DNA of 64,000 nucleotides from Streptomyces ortus (GCF_026341275.1 NZ_JAIFZO010000002.1:3378118-3442117); one strand, 5' to 3'; shown: positions 8,185 through 16,808, counted from the first letter of the stretch. Made by a program: numbers and translations. Notes: generated from the sequence alone by a model not told the origin.

Positions 8185-9600
8185 CTAGTAGTACTTCGTT
8201 AGGTTCTTGTCCTGGTTCTGCCGGTTTTGAGGGGGCGATGGCAGGTGGTGCATGTGCCGGTCCAGCACCTCAGCAGGTCTTGGAGTGCGTCGAGGGTCTG
8301 GTAGAGGCTCGGGCTGGTGCCTCGGCTTTTGGGTCGAGCCTGCGAAGGGTGAGGAAAGCCTGGGCAGCGGTGACGAGGGTGACGTGGTGGTGCCAGCCGC
8401 GCCAGGTGCGGCCCTCGAAGTGGTCCAGGCCCAACCCGTGCTTGAGCTCGCGGTAGTCGTGCTCGATCCGCCAGCGCATCTTCGCCCACCGCACCAGGTC
8501 AGCTGCCGGAGTGGCGGCAGGCAGGTTCGATATCCAGTAGTCCGTCGGGGCGTCCTGGCCGTGCGGCCATTCGACCAGAAGGGTCTGGGTGGGCAGGACA
8601 CCGTCCCACCGGTTGCGGCCGCCGCCCGCTTCCTGAGCGGCCGCCAGGGACTGCTTGCCCGCGGGCCGCACCGTCAGCACCGTGAACCGCGAGGTCATCG
8701 CGCCCTTGGTGCCCTGCCGCCAGGTCACCTCGGTGAACTGTTCGGCACCCACCTCCGCCGCGAGGGCGCGGACGGCTCGCGGCGGAGTGCGATAGCGGGC
8801 AAGAGGAGGCGGCCCGAGCCCGCCGTAAGCGGGCCGGTGCGGCTCGGCATCCTCCGGGTGAGCGACTTCCTTGCCTTGCAGGGCAAGGACATAGGACAGT
8901 CCCCGTTCCTGGAGACCGATCCGCAAGGGGGTGCTGACGCCGTAGCCGGCGTCAGCGACCACGACGGGCGCCTTCAGTTGCCACTGGGCGAGTGTGTCCA
9001 GGAGGCCGAGCGCCAGACGCCACTTCTCCTGGTGCACCACCTCATGGGGCACGCCCGCTCTGCGGCACCGGTCCGGCCTGTCCGTCCACTCCCGCGGCAG
9101 ATACAGCTGCCATTCCAATGGGCACGAGGCGGTGTCGGTGGCCGCATGGACACTGACCGCGACCTGGCAGTTCGCCCGTTTACCGACCGCTCCGCAATAC
9201 TGGCGGGCCACCCCGACCGACGCCTTGCCGCACTTGGGGAACGACACGTCGTCGACCACCCACACCTCAGGCTTCACCACCTGGACCAGACGCTCGGCAA
9301 TCCGCCGTCGCACCGGCGTCCATTCCCACGGGGACTGGCTGACGAACTGCTGCAGCGCCTGCATGTTGCCGTCCGGCAGCCGCTCGGCCATCGGCTGGAT
9401 CGACTTGCGCCGGCCGTCCAGCATCAGCCCCCGCAGATAGCACTCGCCCCACCGCCGCTGATCCTTGCGCGGCACCGAAGCGAACGCGTTCTCCACGAAG
9501 AGCGCCAACCCAGCCCGCAATCGGTTCACTTCATGCGTATCCACACACCCAACATGCTCTTGATCAGCGAAAACGCATAGAGCTAACGAAGTACTACTAG
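8185..9600. mobile_element. IS701-type insertion sequence
   Basis: The element is bounded by perfect 18-bp inverted repeats that include the flanking CTAG: CTAGTAGTACTTCGTTAG at 8185-8202 and its complement at 9583-9600. CTAG at both ends fits the 4-bp target duplication of the family. One transposase gene fills it on the minus strand. The right CTAG is shared with the left end of the next element, so two insertions meet at one site. Confidence 0.85.
8270..9544 (-). CDS. IS701-type DDE transposase, C-terminal frameshift suspected
   Basis: The 424-residue product has the RNase H-like DDE fold of IS701 transposases: VWVVDDVSFPKCGKASVGV near the N-terminus, VVVADAGYG in the middle and RWRIEHDYRELKHGLGLDHF near the C-terminus, where the last Glu of the triad lies. 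The GTG at 9544 is the first plausible start inside the element. The frame closes early at 8270; the sequence one frame over (8199 to about 8320) encodes SLYQTLDALQ and WTGTCTTCHRPL, the usual family tail, ending inside the left terminal repeat. A one-base change near 8312-8320 has probably replaced the normal C-terminus, so activity is doubtful. Confidence 0.8.
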   Translation of the reverse strand: MDTHEVNRLRAGLALFVENAFASVPRKDQRRWGECYLRGLMLDGRRKSIQPMAERLPDGNMQALQQFVSQSPWEWTPVRRRIAERLVQVVKPEVWVVDDVSFPKCGKASVGVARQYCGAVGKRANCQVAVSVHAATDTASCPLEWQLYLPREWTDRPDRCRRAGVPHEVVHQEKWRLALGLLDTLAQWQLKAPVVVADAGYGVSTPLRIGLQERGLSYVLALQGKEVAHPEDAEPHRPAYGGLGPPPLARYRTPPRAVRALAAEVGAEQFTEVTWRQGTKGAMTSRFTVLTVRPAGKQSLAAAQEAGGGRNRWDGVLPTQTLLVEWPHGQDAPTDYWISNLPAATPAADLVRWAKMRWRIEHDYRELKHGLGLDHFEGRTWRGWHHHVTLVTAAQAFLTLRRLDPKAEAPARASTRPSTHSKTC

Positions 9601-9701
9601 TGCTGGATTCCTCTTTCACTGGGTATATGTCCTGGTGGCGGGGTAGTTGAGGGTGCTCGGGGGCGGGTGCTGGGCGATGGTTTTATGGGCACGACCGGAG
9701 C

Positions 9702-10253
9702 GTGACGAGGACGAACGGGCCGTTCGTCCGGCGCCTGTCACGGGCACGGAAGGCTCCGCGGGATGCGGTGATGCGGGCCCGGATGATCGAGCTGAGCTGG
9801 TCGGGGCTGCGGGTGCCGGCGATCGCCGTGGAGCTGGACTGCAGCCAGAAAACGGTCCGCTGCTGGCTGCACCGCTTCAACCGATCGGGCCTGCAGGGAC
9901 TCGATGATCTGGGCGGGCAGGGCCGCAGACGACGCATCACCGAGCAGGAACGATCCCGGATCATCTCCCTGGTCAAGACCGTGCCGCCGGGGCGACTGCG
10001 GTGGGAACCCGTCGGAGAACTGTGGGCCTTCGACGAGTCCGGGCCGGCCGAGTGGACACTGGATTCTCTGGCCGCGGCCGCGCGGGCCGAGAGGATCGAG
10101 GTAGGCCGCTCACAGGTGCGCCGTATCCTGCTCGCCGAGGGCGTGCGCTGGCGCCGCACCCGGTCCTGGATGCGGTCGAAGGACCCGGACTTCGTCCCAA
10201 AAGGACAAGGATCATCGGCCTCTACACCCACCCGCCCGACGACGCGACGGTGA
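9702..10253 (+). CDS. IS630-type transposase, first frame (helix-turn-helix part)
   Basis: The 183-residue first frame holds the DNA-binding half: VPAIAVELDCSQKTVRCWLH and a second winged segment (about residues 80-150). At CCCAAAA (10196-10202), read as CCA AAA in this frame, the sequence has the exact X_XXY_YYZ form used for -1 ribosomal slippage. Past it only 14 unrelated residues follow before the stop, while the catalytic half continues in the -1 frame. A fused product by programmed frameshifting is likely, as in other IS630 elements; a plain mutation is the alternative. Confidence 0.75.
   Translation: MTRTNGPFVRRLSRARKAPRDAVMRARMIELSWSGLRVPAIAVELDCSQKTVRCWLHRFNRSGLQGLDDLGGQGRRRRITEQERSRIISLVKTVPPGRLRWEPVGELWAFDESGPAEWTLDSLAAAARAERIEVGRSQVRRILLAEGVRWRRTRSWMRSKDPDFVPKGQGSSASTPTRPTTRR
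10196..10202 (+). promoter_or_regulatory. Probable -1 programmed frameshift site (CCCAAAA)
   Basis: The heptamer is positioned so that the first frame reads CCA AAA and the -1 frame reads CCC AAA, keeping pairing after slippage. The catalytic half lies in the -1 frame immediately after it. No stimulatory stem was searched for by computation. Confidence 0.55.
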
Positions 10254-10804
10254 TCTGCGCCGACGAGCTGGGGCCAGTGATCCCCCGGACCTTCCCGCCC
10301 GCACCCGCCTGGTCACCCGACGGACGCCGGATCAAAGCCGAGCTCGATTACAGCCGTGGGCCCGAGAAAACCTGGGTCTACGGGGCTTTACGCGTCCGGG
10401 ACGGCCAGCAGATCACCATGACCGCTTCCTCCCGTAACAGCGTCTTCTACCAGCGGTTTCTGCAACAGGTCGAGGACGCCAACCCGACCGGGGAGATCTG
10501 GATCGTCACCGACAACTTGTCCAGCCACAACAGCCTGTCCACCCGGACCTGGCTCGAGGAACATCCCCGCATCCACCACTCTTTCATCCCCGTCGGCGCG
10601 TGCTGGCTCAACCTCCAGGAAGGCTGGTGGCGCATCTTCCGCAAGGCCGCCCTCGCCGGCCGGTCGTTCGCCAACCCCGACGACATCGCCCAGGCCACGA
10701 CCCTCGCAACCGACCAACTCAACTCCCGTGCACGTCCCTGGGTTTGGGGCAGAGCGGCACCACCAACCCGCTCTCTACGACGCCGCTATGTGTACCTTCT
10801 TTGA
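10203..10804 (+). CDS. IS630-type transposase, second frame (DDE catalytic part)
   Basis: Entered by -1 slippage near 10199, this frame encodes the catalytic half of about 200 residues. The first Asp of the DDE triad is in VICADELGP, the second in IWIVTDNLSSHNS and the Glu in LNLQEGWWRIFRK. The frame is open from 10001 but has no good start of its own, which favours production as a fusion with the upstream frame. It stops just inside the right terminal repeat. Confidence 0.75.
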
Positions 10805-10819
10805 GGAATCCAGCACTAG

Positions 10820-10927
10820 TTGGTGTGGAGCAGGTCGGCGTAGGTACCGTGGTCGATCACCCGGCGGTCAGTCGGTCCGTTTGGGATAGGGGCGGAGAGC
10901 ACGCGCCTTTTCGGACTGATGCCAGGG
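10820..10927 (-). pseudogene. Possible ABC-transporter tail fragment at the IS630 boundary
   Basis: The minus strand ends with RVIDHGTYADLLHTN followed by a TAG formed by the insertion sequence end. RVIDHGTxADLL resembles the end of ABC exporter ATPases (ViexGTHxELL). The upstream frame has no other ABC motifs, so only a short relic could remain. The match is weak. Confidence 0.25.
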
Positions 10928-11104
10928 TCACGCCGCGTCCTGGACGATCGGACCGTAGATCTCGCGGCCTCGGGCCTGCATCGCAGCTTTCGTTGCGATG
11001 CAGACCGCGTCGCGCGGAATACCCTCGGAGGTCCGAACGAGTTCGTCGAAGGCGGCCTCGGACGAAACCCCGGCGCCGACCTGGCAGGGTCGGGCCCCCG
11101 GCAA
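10928..11104 (-). pseudogene. C-terminal fragment resembling an AAA+ ATPase lid
   Basis: Directly after the stop of the CGNR gene and in the same frame, the minus strand encodes about 58 residues including SSEAAFDELVRTSEGIPRD and CIATKAAMQARGREI, ending at TGA (10928). This looks like the helical C-terminal lid seen in some AAA+ and STAND ATPases (xxGIPRDxxxIA). No Walker motifs are present. It is a truncated relic; the parent family is uncertain. Confidence 0.35.
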
Positions 11105-11689
11105 TCAACGGGGGCTGCGCCGGCTCCGGTAGGCCGCGACGCTGGCCCGGTGTGCGCAGGTCCGGGTGCAGTACTGCTTCGAGCCGTTGCGCGAGAGGTC
11201 CACGAAAGTGGCCCGGCAGGTCGGCCCGGCACAAACGCCGAGACGAGCGGGACCGAGCGTGGCGATCACGGAGGCCAGTGCGCTGAGCGTAGTCGCGGCA
11301 AGGTGCGCCGAGCAGCGGTCGGTGTCGGAGGTCACCTCGGTCCACCAGCGGTCCTCCTCGTGGCGCAGTACCGGGGTGGCGCGGCTGCGACGCAGGCCGT
11401 CGTTGATCAGAGCCACAGCTTCGACCGCGTCCGCGTTCGCCCGTTCGAGCACCTCACGCACCGTATCGCGCAACGCGCGGACTTCCGCCAGGTCGATGCG
11501 GGTGAGATGCCGCTGACCGGCCCCTTGGTTCGCGGCCGAATTCGGAGGCACCGCTGCGGGATGGTCGTCAAGGAAGTCCCGGAGCTGCTCCACGGTTTTG
11601 AGCGCGTCCTCCCCCTTGATCGGCCTCAAGGTGTTGGCCAGGTCGACGGCCGTCTGGACCACCCATGGACTGTGATACGCATCCTGCAT
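11105..11689 (-). CDS. CGNR zinc-finger (ABATE) transcriptional regulator
   Basis: This 194-residue protein has an N-terminal ABATE domain with PWVVQTAVDLANTLRP and a C-terminal CGNR zinc finger. The finger uses CAGPTCRATFVDLSRNGSKQ followed by YCTRTCAHRA, giving the usual Cys4 pattern, with CAGPTC where many relatives have CANPGC. Such proteins bind DNA and often control a neighbouring exporter or hydrolase. I chose the ATG at 11689 because AAGGAG lies seven bases upstream. It is divergent from the MFS exporter 51 bases away, which is its likely target. Confidence 0.85.
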   Translation of the reverse strand: MQDAYHSPWVVQTAVDLANTLRPIKGEDALKTVEQLRDFLDDHPAAVPPNSAANQGAGQRHLTRIDLAEVRALRDTVREVLERANADAVEAVALINDGLRRSRATPVLRHEEDRWWTEVTSDTDRCSAHLAATTLSALASVIATLGPARLGVCAGPTCRATFVDLSRNGSKQYCTRTCAHRASVAAYRSRRSPR

Positions 11690-11720
11690 TTGACGTGTCT
11701 CCTTACTGCTCCGTAGCGTT

Positions 11721-11744
11721 ACACGCAAAGGGGATTTAGCGTGT
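11721..11744. promoter_or_regulatory. Inverted repeat at the start of the MFS gene
   Basis: ACACGC and GCGTGT form a 6-12-6 inverted repeat that covers the GTG start of the exporter and lies in the short divergent space with the CGNR gene. It is a plausible operator by position. The arms are short, so chance is not excluded. Confidence 0.3.
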
Positions 11745-13186
11745 CACAGCATACTCGGCAGGGGACGACGCCGCAGACGATCCCGTCTGGAGGGACACCG
11801 GCACCGAAGCGAATTGACGCCCCCGACGGGCGTCGGCTGGGGCTGGCTTTGGGGATGCTGGTGCTGCCCATGTACGTGGCACTGGGAGCGCCGTCGGTAG
11901 CCCTGCCGGCCATCGGCCGCGCATTCGCGGTGCCGTTCGGGGCCACCGCATGGATTCTCGCCGCGTGGTCGCTGACCTCCGCGCTCGCGATACCGGTCGC
12001 GGGTCGGCTGCTGGCCCGCTGGAGTCCCTTCCAGGTCCTCGTCGCCGGGATAGTGGTGCTCGCCGCGGGCTCCGCGCTCGCCGGAGCCGGGCCGACACTG
12101 GCCATCGTGATCGGCGGCCGACTGATCGGCGGCGCCGGGGCGGGCGCGACCGTGATCGCCGTCTTTGCCGCGGCCACCGCCCTTCCCCGGCGGCAACGGA
12201 TCCGCGCCCTGGGAATCATCGCGGCCGCCAGCGCGACGGCGTCGGGGTGCGGGACGCTGTCGGGCGGGGCGGTGACCGCATGGCTCGGGTGGCGTGCCGT
12301 GCTCGCGATCCCGGTCCTCGCGCTGCCCCTCCTACTGGCCGCATTGCCGAGTTGGCGGGCGCTGACGCGGAGCGGTAGCGGCGAGCGAAACGGCCCGACC
12401 GGGCGACTCGATATCGTCGGCGCGGCCGTGCTTTCGGTACTCGCCGGCTCCTTGATCACGTTGCTGCAGGCACACTCGGTCGGCCTGCCCGCTCCAGTCA
12501 CTCTCGTCGTGGCTGCCGCCGGCGCGCTCGCCGCCGTGGGACTGTGGTGGCGCGTTCGAAGTACGCCCGACGGCTTCGTGCCTCGGCGGATCATCGCATC
12601 CCGCGGATTCCTGGCGGCCGGGCTCATCGGCGGGACCGTCTTCGCCGGCTACTACGGCATGCTGTTCCGCGCCCCGTCCCTGATCGAGCAGGCCACGGGC
12701 GGTGGCCCCCTGGAAGCCGGCGTGCTCCTGGTCCCGGCCGCCGCCTGCTCGGTGCCGGCCGGGCGGCTGGTCGGCACCTTGACCGACCGATTCACCGGCT
12801 GGCAGGTGTCGGCCGGGCTTGCGGCACTCACCGTCGTCGGTGTGCTCGTGGTCGCGATCCTCACCGGGCCGGTCCCGATCGTCGTCGGCACGGGGCTGAC
12901 CGTGTGCGGGTTCGCCGGCGTCCAGGCCGTACTGGTGAGCCTCGCGCCGGACCTGGTCGCCGCGGACGACCGCGACACCGCCCAGGGCCTGCTCAACTTC
13001 ATGAACGCCCTGGGTGGCGGGATCGGTCCGGCCGCTGTCGCGGGTCTGTCCGGCATCGTGCCGGTGCCGGTGGCCCTCGCCATGCTCGCGGCACTCCCCC
13101 TGGCCGGACTCGTCCTCAGCCTGACCCGGCGCCCTACCGCAGACACCCGCCCCGAACCCGACGCCACCCATGGGAGCCGGCGATGA
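11741..13186 (+). CDS. MFS drug-type exporter (DHA2-like)
   Basis: This 481-residue protein has about 14 hydrophobic helices, the count of the DHA2 group of proton-driven exporters. Conserved loops are visible: GRLLARWSPFQ after helix 2, GGRLIGGAGAG as the antiporter-type motif, and GRLVGTLTDRFTGWQ in the second half. Substrates of this group are usually toxic organic compounds. The start is GTG, with a weak purine stretch upstream. It is divergent from a CGNR regulator and followed closely by an epoxide hydrolase, which suggests a detoxification or self-protection unit. Confidence 0.88.
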   Translation: MSQHTRQGTTPQTIPSGGTPAPKRIDAPDGRRLGLALGMLVLPMYVALGAPSVALPAIGRAFAVPFGATAWILAAWSLTSALAIPVAGRLLARWSPFQVLVAGIVVLAAGSALAGAGPTLAIVIGGRLIGGAGAGATVIAVFAAATALPRRQRIRALGIIAAASATASGCGTLSGGAVTAWLGWRAVLAIPVLALPLLLAALPSWRALTRSGSGERNGPTGRLDIVGAAVLSVLAGSLITLLQAHSVGLPAPVTLVVAAAGALAAVGLWWRVRSTPDGFVPRRIIASRGFLAAGLIGGTVFAGYYGMLFRAPSLIEQATGGGPLEAGVLLVPAAACSVPAGRLVGTLTDRFTGWQVSAGLAALTVVGVLVVAILTGPVPIVVGTGLTVCGFAGVQAVLVSLAPDLVAADDRDTAQGLLNFMNALGGGIGPAAVAGLSGIVPVPVALAMLAALPLAGLVLSLTRRPTADTRPEPDATHGSRR

Positions 13187-13227
13187 CGATCCACCCGCAT
13201 CTGACCCGACAACACCTTGACCAGTAA
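13183..13227 (+). other. Possible 14-codon ORF between exporter and epoxide hydrolase
   Basis: An ATG overlaps the exporter stop (ATGA) and opens 14 codons ending in TAA, 11 bases before the next gene. It could carry ribosomes across the gap for coupling, or be the remains of a lost gene. No protein family can be read from 14 residues. Confidence 0.2.
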
Positions 13228-13238
13228 GGAGCCTTGCC

Positions 13239-14360
13239 ATGTCCGCTGAGCCATTCGAGGTCAGCATCACCGACGCCGAGATCGCGGACCTGCGTCAACG
13301 ATTGCGACGGACACGGTGGCCCGAGCGCGAGCCGGTGGACGACTGGTCGCAGGGTTTGCCATTGGCGTACGCGCAGGAGCTGTGCCGCAGTTGGGCCGAG
13401 GACTACGACTTCGGGTTCGCCGAGCGGCTGAACGTGTTCCCTCAGTACCGCGACACGATCGACGGGCTCGGCATCCACTTCCTGCACGTCCGCTCGCCGG
13501 AGCCGGACGCGTTTCCGCTCGTCCTCACGCACGGGTGGCCGGGTTCGGTGCTCGAATTCCAGGAGGTCCTCGGCCCGCTGACCGATCCGCGCGCGCACGG
13601 CGGGGATCCGGTGGACGCATTCCACGTGGTCGCGCCGTCGTTGCCCGGGTACGGCTGGAGCGACAAGCCGTCGACCACCGGGTGGGGCATCACTCGCACC
13701 GCGCGCGCCTGGGACACGTTGATGGTCTCGCTGGGCTACGAACGGTACGGCGCACAGGGCGGTGACTGGGGTTCGGCGGTGTCCGCGGTGCTGGGCGAGG
13801 TGGCGCCCGAGCGGGTCGCCGGCGTGCACCTGAACCTGGGATCCGTGGCGGCGGGCACGTTCGACGACCCGACGCCCGCGGAGCTGGAGAATCTCCAGGC
13901 CGAGAAGGAGATGCAGCGCACCGGTCGGGGGTACTCTGCGATCCAGGCGACCCGGCCGCAGACACTCGGCTACGGCCTCACCGACTCCCCGGCGGGGCAG
14001 GCCGCCTGGATCGCCGAGAAGTTCTGGGCGTGGACGGACAACGACGGCCATCCCGGCGACGCGTTGTCGCGGCAGACGATCCTCGACGAGATCTCCGTCT
14101 ACTGGTTCACCGCGTCGGCCACGTCGTCGGCGCGCCTGTACTGGGAGAGCTTCGCCAACTTCCGGGACAGGGTGACCGCGCCATCCGGGCTGTCGGTCTA
14201 CCCGCGCGACATAACCCGCCCGTCGAGGCGGGAGGCCGAGCTGCGATTCACCGACCTGCGCTGGTTCGAGGAGCTGCCGCGCGGTGGCCACTTCGCCGCG
14301 CTGGAGCAGCCGGAGTCGCTGGTCAAGCAAGTACGCGGGTTCTTCCGCCTGTTCCGCTGA
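13239..14360 (+). CDS. Epoxide hydrolase with N-terminal EHN domain
   Basis: This 373-residue alpha/beta hydrolase should add water to epoxides. Residues about 1-105 form the EHN domain typical of microsomal-type enzymes (DAEIADLRQRLRRTRWPE). The hydrolase core shows HGWPGS (oxyanion hole) and the nucleophile Asp in AQGGDWGS; the catalytic His is in the C-terminal RGGHFAALEQPE. The family usually has about 370-390 residues, so it is complete. A strong AAGGAG site precedes the ATG. It lies 52 bases after the exporter and is probably co-transcribed with it. Confidence 0.9.
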   Translation: MSAEPFEVSITDAEIADLRQRLRRTRWPEREPVDDWSQGLPLAYAQELCRSWAEDYDFGFAERLNVFPQYRDTIDGLGIHFLHVRSPEPDAFPLVLTHGWPGSVLEFQEVLGPLTDPRAHGGDPVDAFHVVAPSLPGYGWSDKPSTTGWGITRTARAWDTLMVSLGYERYGAQGGDWGSAVSAVLGEVAPERVAGVHLNLGSVAAGTFDDPTPAELENLQAEKEMQRTGRGYSAIQATRPQTLGYGLTDSPAGQAAWIAEKFWAWTDNDGHPGDALSRQTILDEISVYWFTASATSSARLYWESFANFRDRVTAPSGLSVYPRDITRPSRREAELRFTDLRWFEELPRGGHFAALEQPESLVKQVRGFFRLFR

Positions 14361-14724
14361 CTGCCCGTGCACCCTTCCCCCCGGGGAAGCCCGCGCCCAG
14401 GGGACGGTCTTGTCCGTGCGCCCGGTTACCGGCACGACGACGGCCACACTCGGCGAGCGGACGCTGGGGATCATCACCCTCGCACGAGGAGTCGGCCTTC
14501 GAATGGCGCAATAGCACTACGGTGCGAGACACATCGGTACGCATAGCGGCCCATCACGGCGTCAAGAGCGGCGCCAACCAGGGCAAACGGCCACTGGGTC
14601 AGCCAGATGGAAAAAATCCAACGGCCCAGCACTCACGGCACTCACGGCCCTGACAGAGGTCAAGGACGGGCTGAGAAGCTGTCCTATGTTTTGGGGCGGG
14701 CTGTGGGCCTCGGCGGGGGTGGAG
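14361..14724 (-). pseudogene. SixA-type phosphohistidine phosphatase N-terminal remnant (about 14400-14544)
   Basis: No intact gene lies between the epoxide hydrolase and the Tn3 remnant. From an ATG at 14544 the minus strand reads TVVLLRHSKADSS and QRPLAECGRRRA, matching the start of histidine phosphatases of the SixA group (VxLRHAK... RPLxxRGRRxA). After about 40 residues similarity is lost, and the catalytic core beyond the RH pair is missing. The rest of the interval shows nothing. Confidence 0.5.
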
Positions 14725-15388
14725 TCAGGCTGCTTGACCGTAGCCGTCCGTGCCGGGGGCGTCGCCGCGCAGCGGGCTGAAGTCGACGTCCGGGGTGAAT
14801 TTCACGGTCCTCTCCTGCTCGACCGGATCGTTGCCGGTGATAACCCCGCCGTTGCCGAAGCCGATCCCCGGGGAGAAGCTGTTGACTGCCTCGACCTTGT
14901 TCGTCGCGGCGGTCACCCGGCGGCGCGGCGGGGCGTCCGAGAGATAGCGCGGCAACTGGACGGTGCGGATGACGCGGCCGACCTCGCGGAAGGCGGTAGA
15001 AGGCGGTGCAGGCCGCGTTCTTGCGTGACCCGGCCCGCAAGCGCCGCAGCAGCAGGGTGAGGAGATGACGCCCTCGCGCACCGAGATCGCCACCCGCAAC
15101 AGCTGCCGGAACTGGAACTCGATCAGGTCGAAGTCGATGACATTGCAGCCACGCTCTCCGAACAGGGCGTCGATGTGCACGTACTCGGCTGACTTCGTGG
15201 GCCGCTAAAGGGTCAGCTCCTTCCAGTTCCTGATCCTGATCCTGGGCATCAGGTCGAAGCCCGAGAGGTGCGCGAGCGCGAAGACCGGAAGGCCCTGCCG
15301 GGCAGCGCGGCCGCGTTGCAGGCAGCTCCCGAGATGCCGCTCACCATGCAACCGGAGGGCGTGGCACGCATGCCGCGAAACCCTCTCT
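14725..15388 (-). pseudogene. Tn3-family transposase remnant, interrupted by an IS630-type element
   Basis: Reading from 15388 down, the minus strand gives LPVFALAHLSGFDLMPRIR, then RNWKELTL, an in-frame TAG (15205-15207), RPTKSAEYVHIDALFGERG, IDFDLIEFQFRQLLRVAISV, FREVGRVIRTVQLPRYLS and GNDPVEQERTVKF. These are the middle and C-terminal parts of a Tn3-type transposase. There is at least one nonsense codon, a frame change between about 15000 and 15060 (RAGSRKNAACTAF is in another frame), and no N-terminus: the IS630-type element at 15387 cuts it off. It is inactive. Confidence 0.75.
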
Positions 15389-16808
15389 AGTGTGATGCGC
15401 CAGAAATCCTGTTGATTAGTTACTACCCTGTTGGCATGTCGCATCCGGGGCCCTCTGCTGTGGAGATCACGCTGTCCGAGGCCGAGCGCCTCGAGTTGGT
15501 GAGCTGGACGGAACGGCCGCACCGGCGTTCGGCCGAGAAGGCCCGCATCATCCTGGCGTGTGCTGAGGGCATGTCGAATGCGGCTGTGGCGCGGGTCGTC
15601 GGGGTCCAGGCCAAGACGGTAAGCAAGTGGCGTAGGGCCTTCGCCGCCCAGCGGATGGCCGGGCTTGAGGACGCCGGCTGGATCGGCCGGCCGAAGGCCG
15701 ACCTGGTCTTGGACGATGCCGAGCGCAGGCAGCTGCAGCAGTGGGCGCGGCAGGCGAAGACCGCCCAGTTCCTGGCGTTGCGAGCCAAGATCGTGCTGCG
15801 CTGCGCGGAGGGCGGCACGAATCAGCAGGCCGCGGCCGACCTCGGCGTCGACAGGTCGACCGTAGACCGCTGGCGGGCCCGGTTCCTCGCACATCGCCTC
15901 GATGGTCTGCAGGACGAGCCGCGCTCGGGTCGGCCGCCTTCAATCCTCCTCGACCAGGTCGAGGAGATTGTCGTGGCCACTTTGGAGTCGGTCCCGGGCC
16001 AGGACACGCACTGGTCACGGGCCTCCATGGCCCAGCGCACCGGGCTGTCGAAGTCCACGATCGGGCGCATCTGGAAACGGTTCGACCTCAAGCCCCACCT
16101 GCAGGACTCCTTCAAGCTGTCCACCGATCCGCAGTTCGTCGCCAAGGTCGTCGACGTGGTCGGTTTGTACCACCACCCGCCCGAGAAGGCGGTCGTGCTC
16201 TGCGTGGACGAGAAGTCCCAGATCCAGGCACTGGACCGCTCGCAGCCGGTGCTGCCGATGATGCCGGGCATGCCCGAACGCCGCACCCACGACTATTACC
16301 GGCACGGCATCACCAGCCTGTTCGCCGCGTTCAACATCGCCGACGGCACCGTCATATCAGCACTGCACCGCCGCCACCGGGCCATCGAATTCAAGAAGTT
16401 CCTGATCCGGATCGACAAGGCGGTGCCCGCCGACCTCGACGTGCACCTCGTCTGCGACAACTACGCCACCCACAACACCGCCGAGATCAGGACGTGGCTT
16501 GGCAAACACCCTCGCTTCCACGTCCACTTCACCCCCACCGGCTCCTCCTGGATGAACCAGGTCGAGCGGTGGTTCGGCCTGCTGACCGACAAGCTCATCC
16601 GCCGCGGCGTCCACACCTCGGTGAAGGCACTCGAGGACGACATCACCGTATGGATCGACAACTGGAACAAGAACCCACGGCCGTTCACCTGGACCAAGAC
16701 AGCCGACGAGATCCTCAACTCCCTCGTCGACTACCTCGCCAAAGTCGGAACTACCGGTCAAAAAACACAGCAGAACTAATCAACAGGATTTCTGGCGCAT
16801 CACACTAG
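15387..16808. mobile_element. IS630-type insertion sequence (copy 2, intact)
   Basis: Perfect 35-bp inverted repeats lie at 15387-15421 and 16774-16808, each with CTAG at its outer end, so TA (15388-15389 and 16806-16807) is the likely target duplication. One full transposase gene lies between. It inserted into the Tn3 remnant. Its ends and product differ from those of copy 1, so it is a separate element type. Confidence 0.9.
15436..16779 (+). CDS. IS630-type transposase
   Basis: The 447-residue transposase is full length and in one frame. Two N-terminal helix-turn-helix regions (about residues 15-75 and 90-150) are followed by the DDE catalytic domain: the first Asp in VVLCVDEKSQ, the second in HLVCDNYATHN and the Glu in MNQVERWFG. 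I chose the ATG at 15436 rather than the TTG at 15412, which lies in the terminal repeat. The stop is inside the right repeat. Nothing suggests inactivation, so the element may still move. Confidence 0.92.
   Translation: MSHPGPSAVEITLSEAERLELVSWTERPHRRSAEKARIILACAEGMSNAAVARVVGVQAKTVSKWRRAFAAQRMAGLEDAGWIGRPKADLVLDDAERRQLQQWARQAKTAQFLALRAKIVLRCAEGGTNQQAAADLGVDRSTVDRWRARFLAHRLDGLQDEPRSGRPPSILLDQVEEIVVATLESVPGQDTHWSRASMAQRTGLSKSTIGRIWKRFDLKPHLQDSFKLSTDPQFVAKVVDVVGLYHHPPEKAVVLCVDEKSQIQALDRSQPVLPMMPGMPERRTHDYYRHGITSLFAAFNIADGTVISALHRRHRAIEFKKFLIRIDKAVPADLDVHLVCDNYATHNTAEIRTWLGKHPRFHVHFTPTGSSWMNQVERWFGLLTDKLIRRGVHTSVKALEDDITVWIDNWNKNPRPFTWTKTADEILNSLVDYLAKVGTTGQKTQQN

Larger units (their letters stand above)
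9597..10819. mobile_element. IS630-type insertion sequence (copy 1, frameshifted transposase)
   Basis: Perfect inverted repeats ACTAGTGCTGGATTCCTC (9596-9613) and its complement (10803-10820) bound the element, with TA inside CTAG at each end as expected for IS630 target duplication. It carries one transposase split over two frames on the plus strand. Its left CTAG is the right CTAG of the IS701-type element. Confidence 0.85.

Noticed and set aside
14684..15060. A plus-strand frame across the Tn3 relic considered as a gene
   Set aside because: The minus strand carries ordered Tn3 motifs; the plus frame is a shadow.
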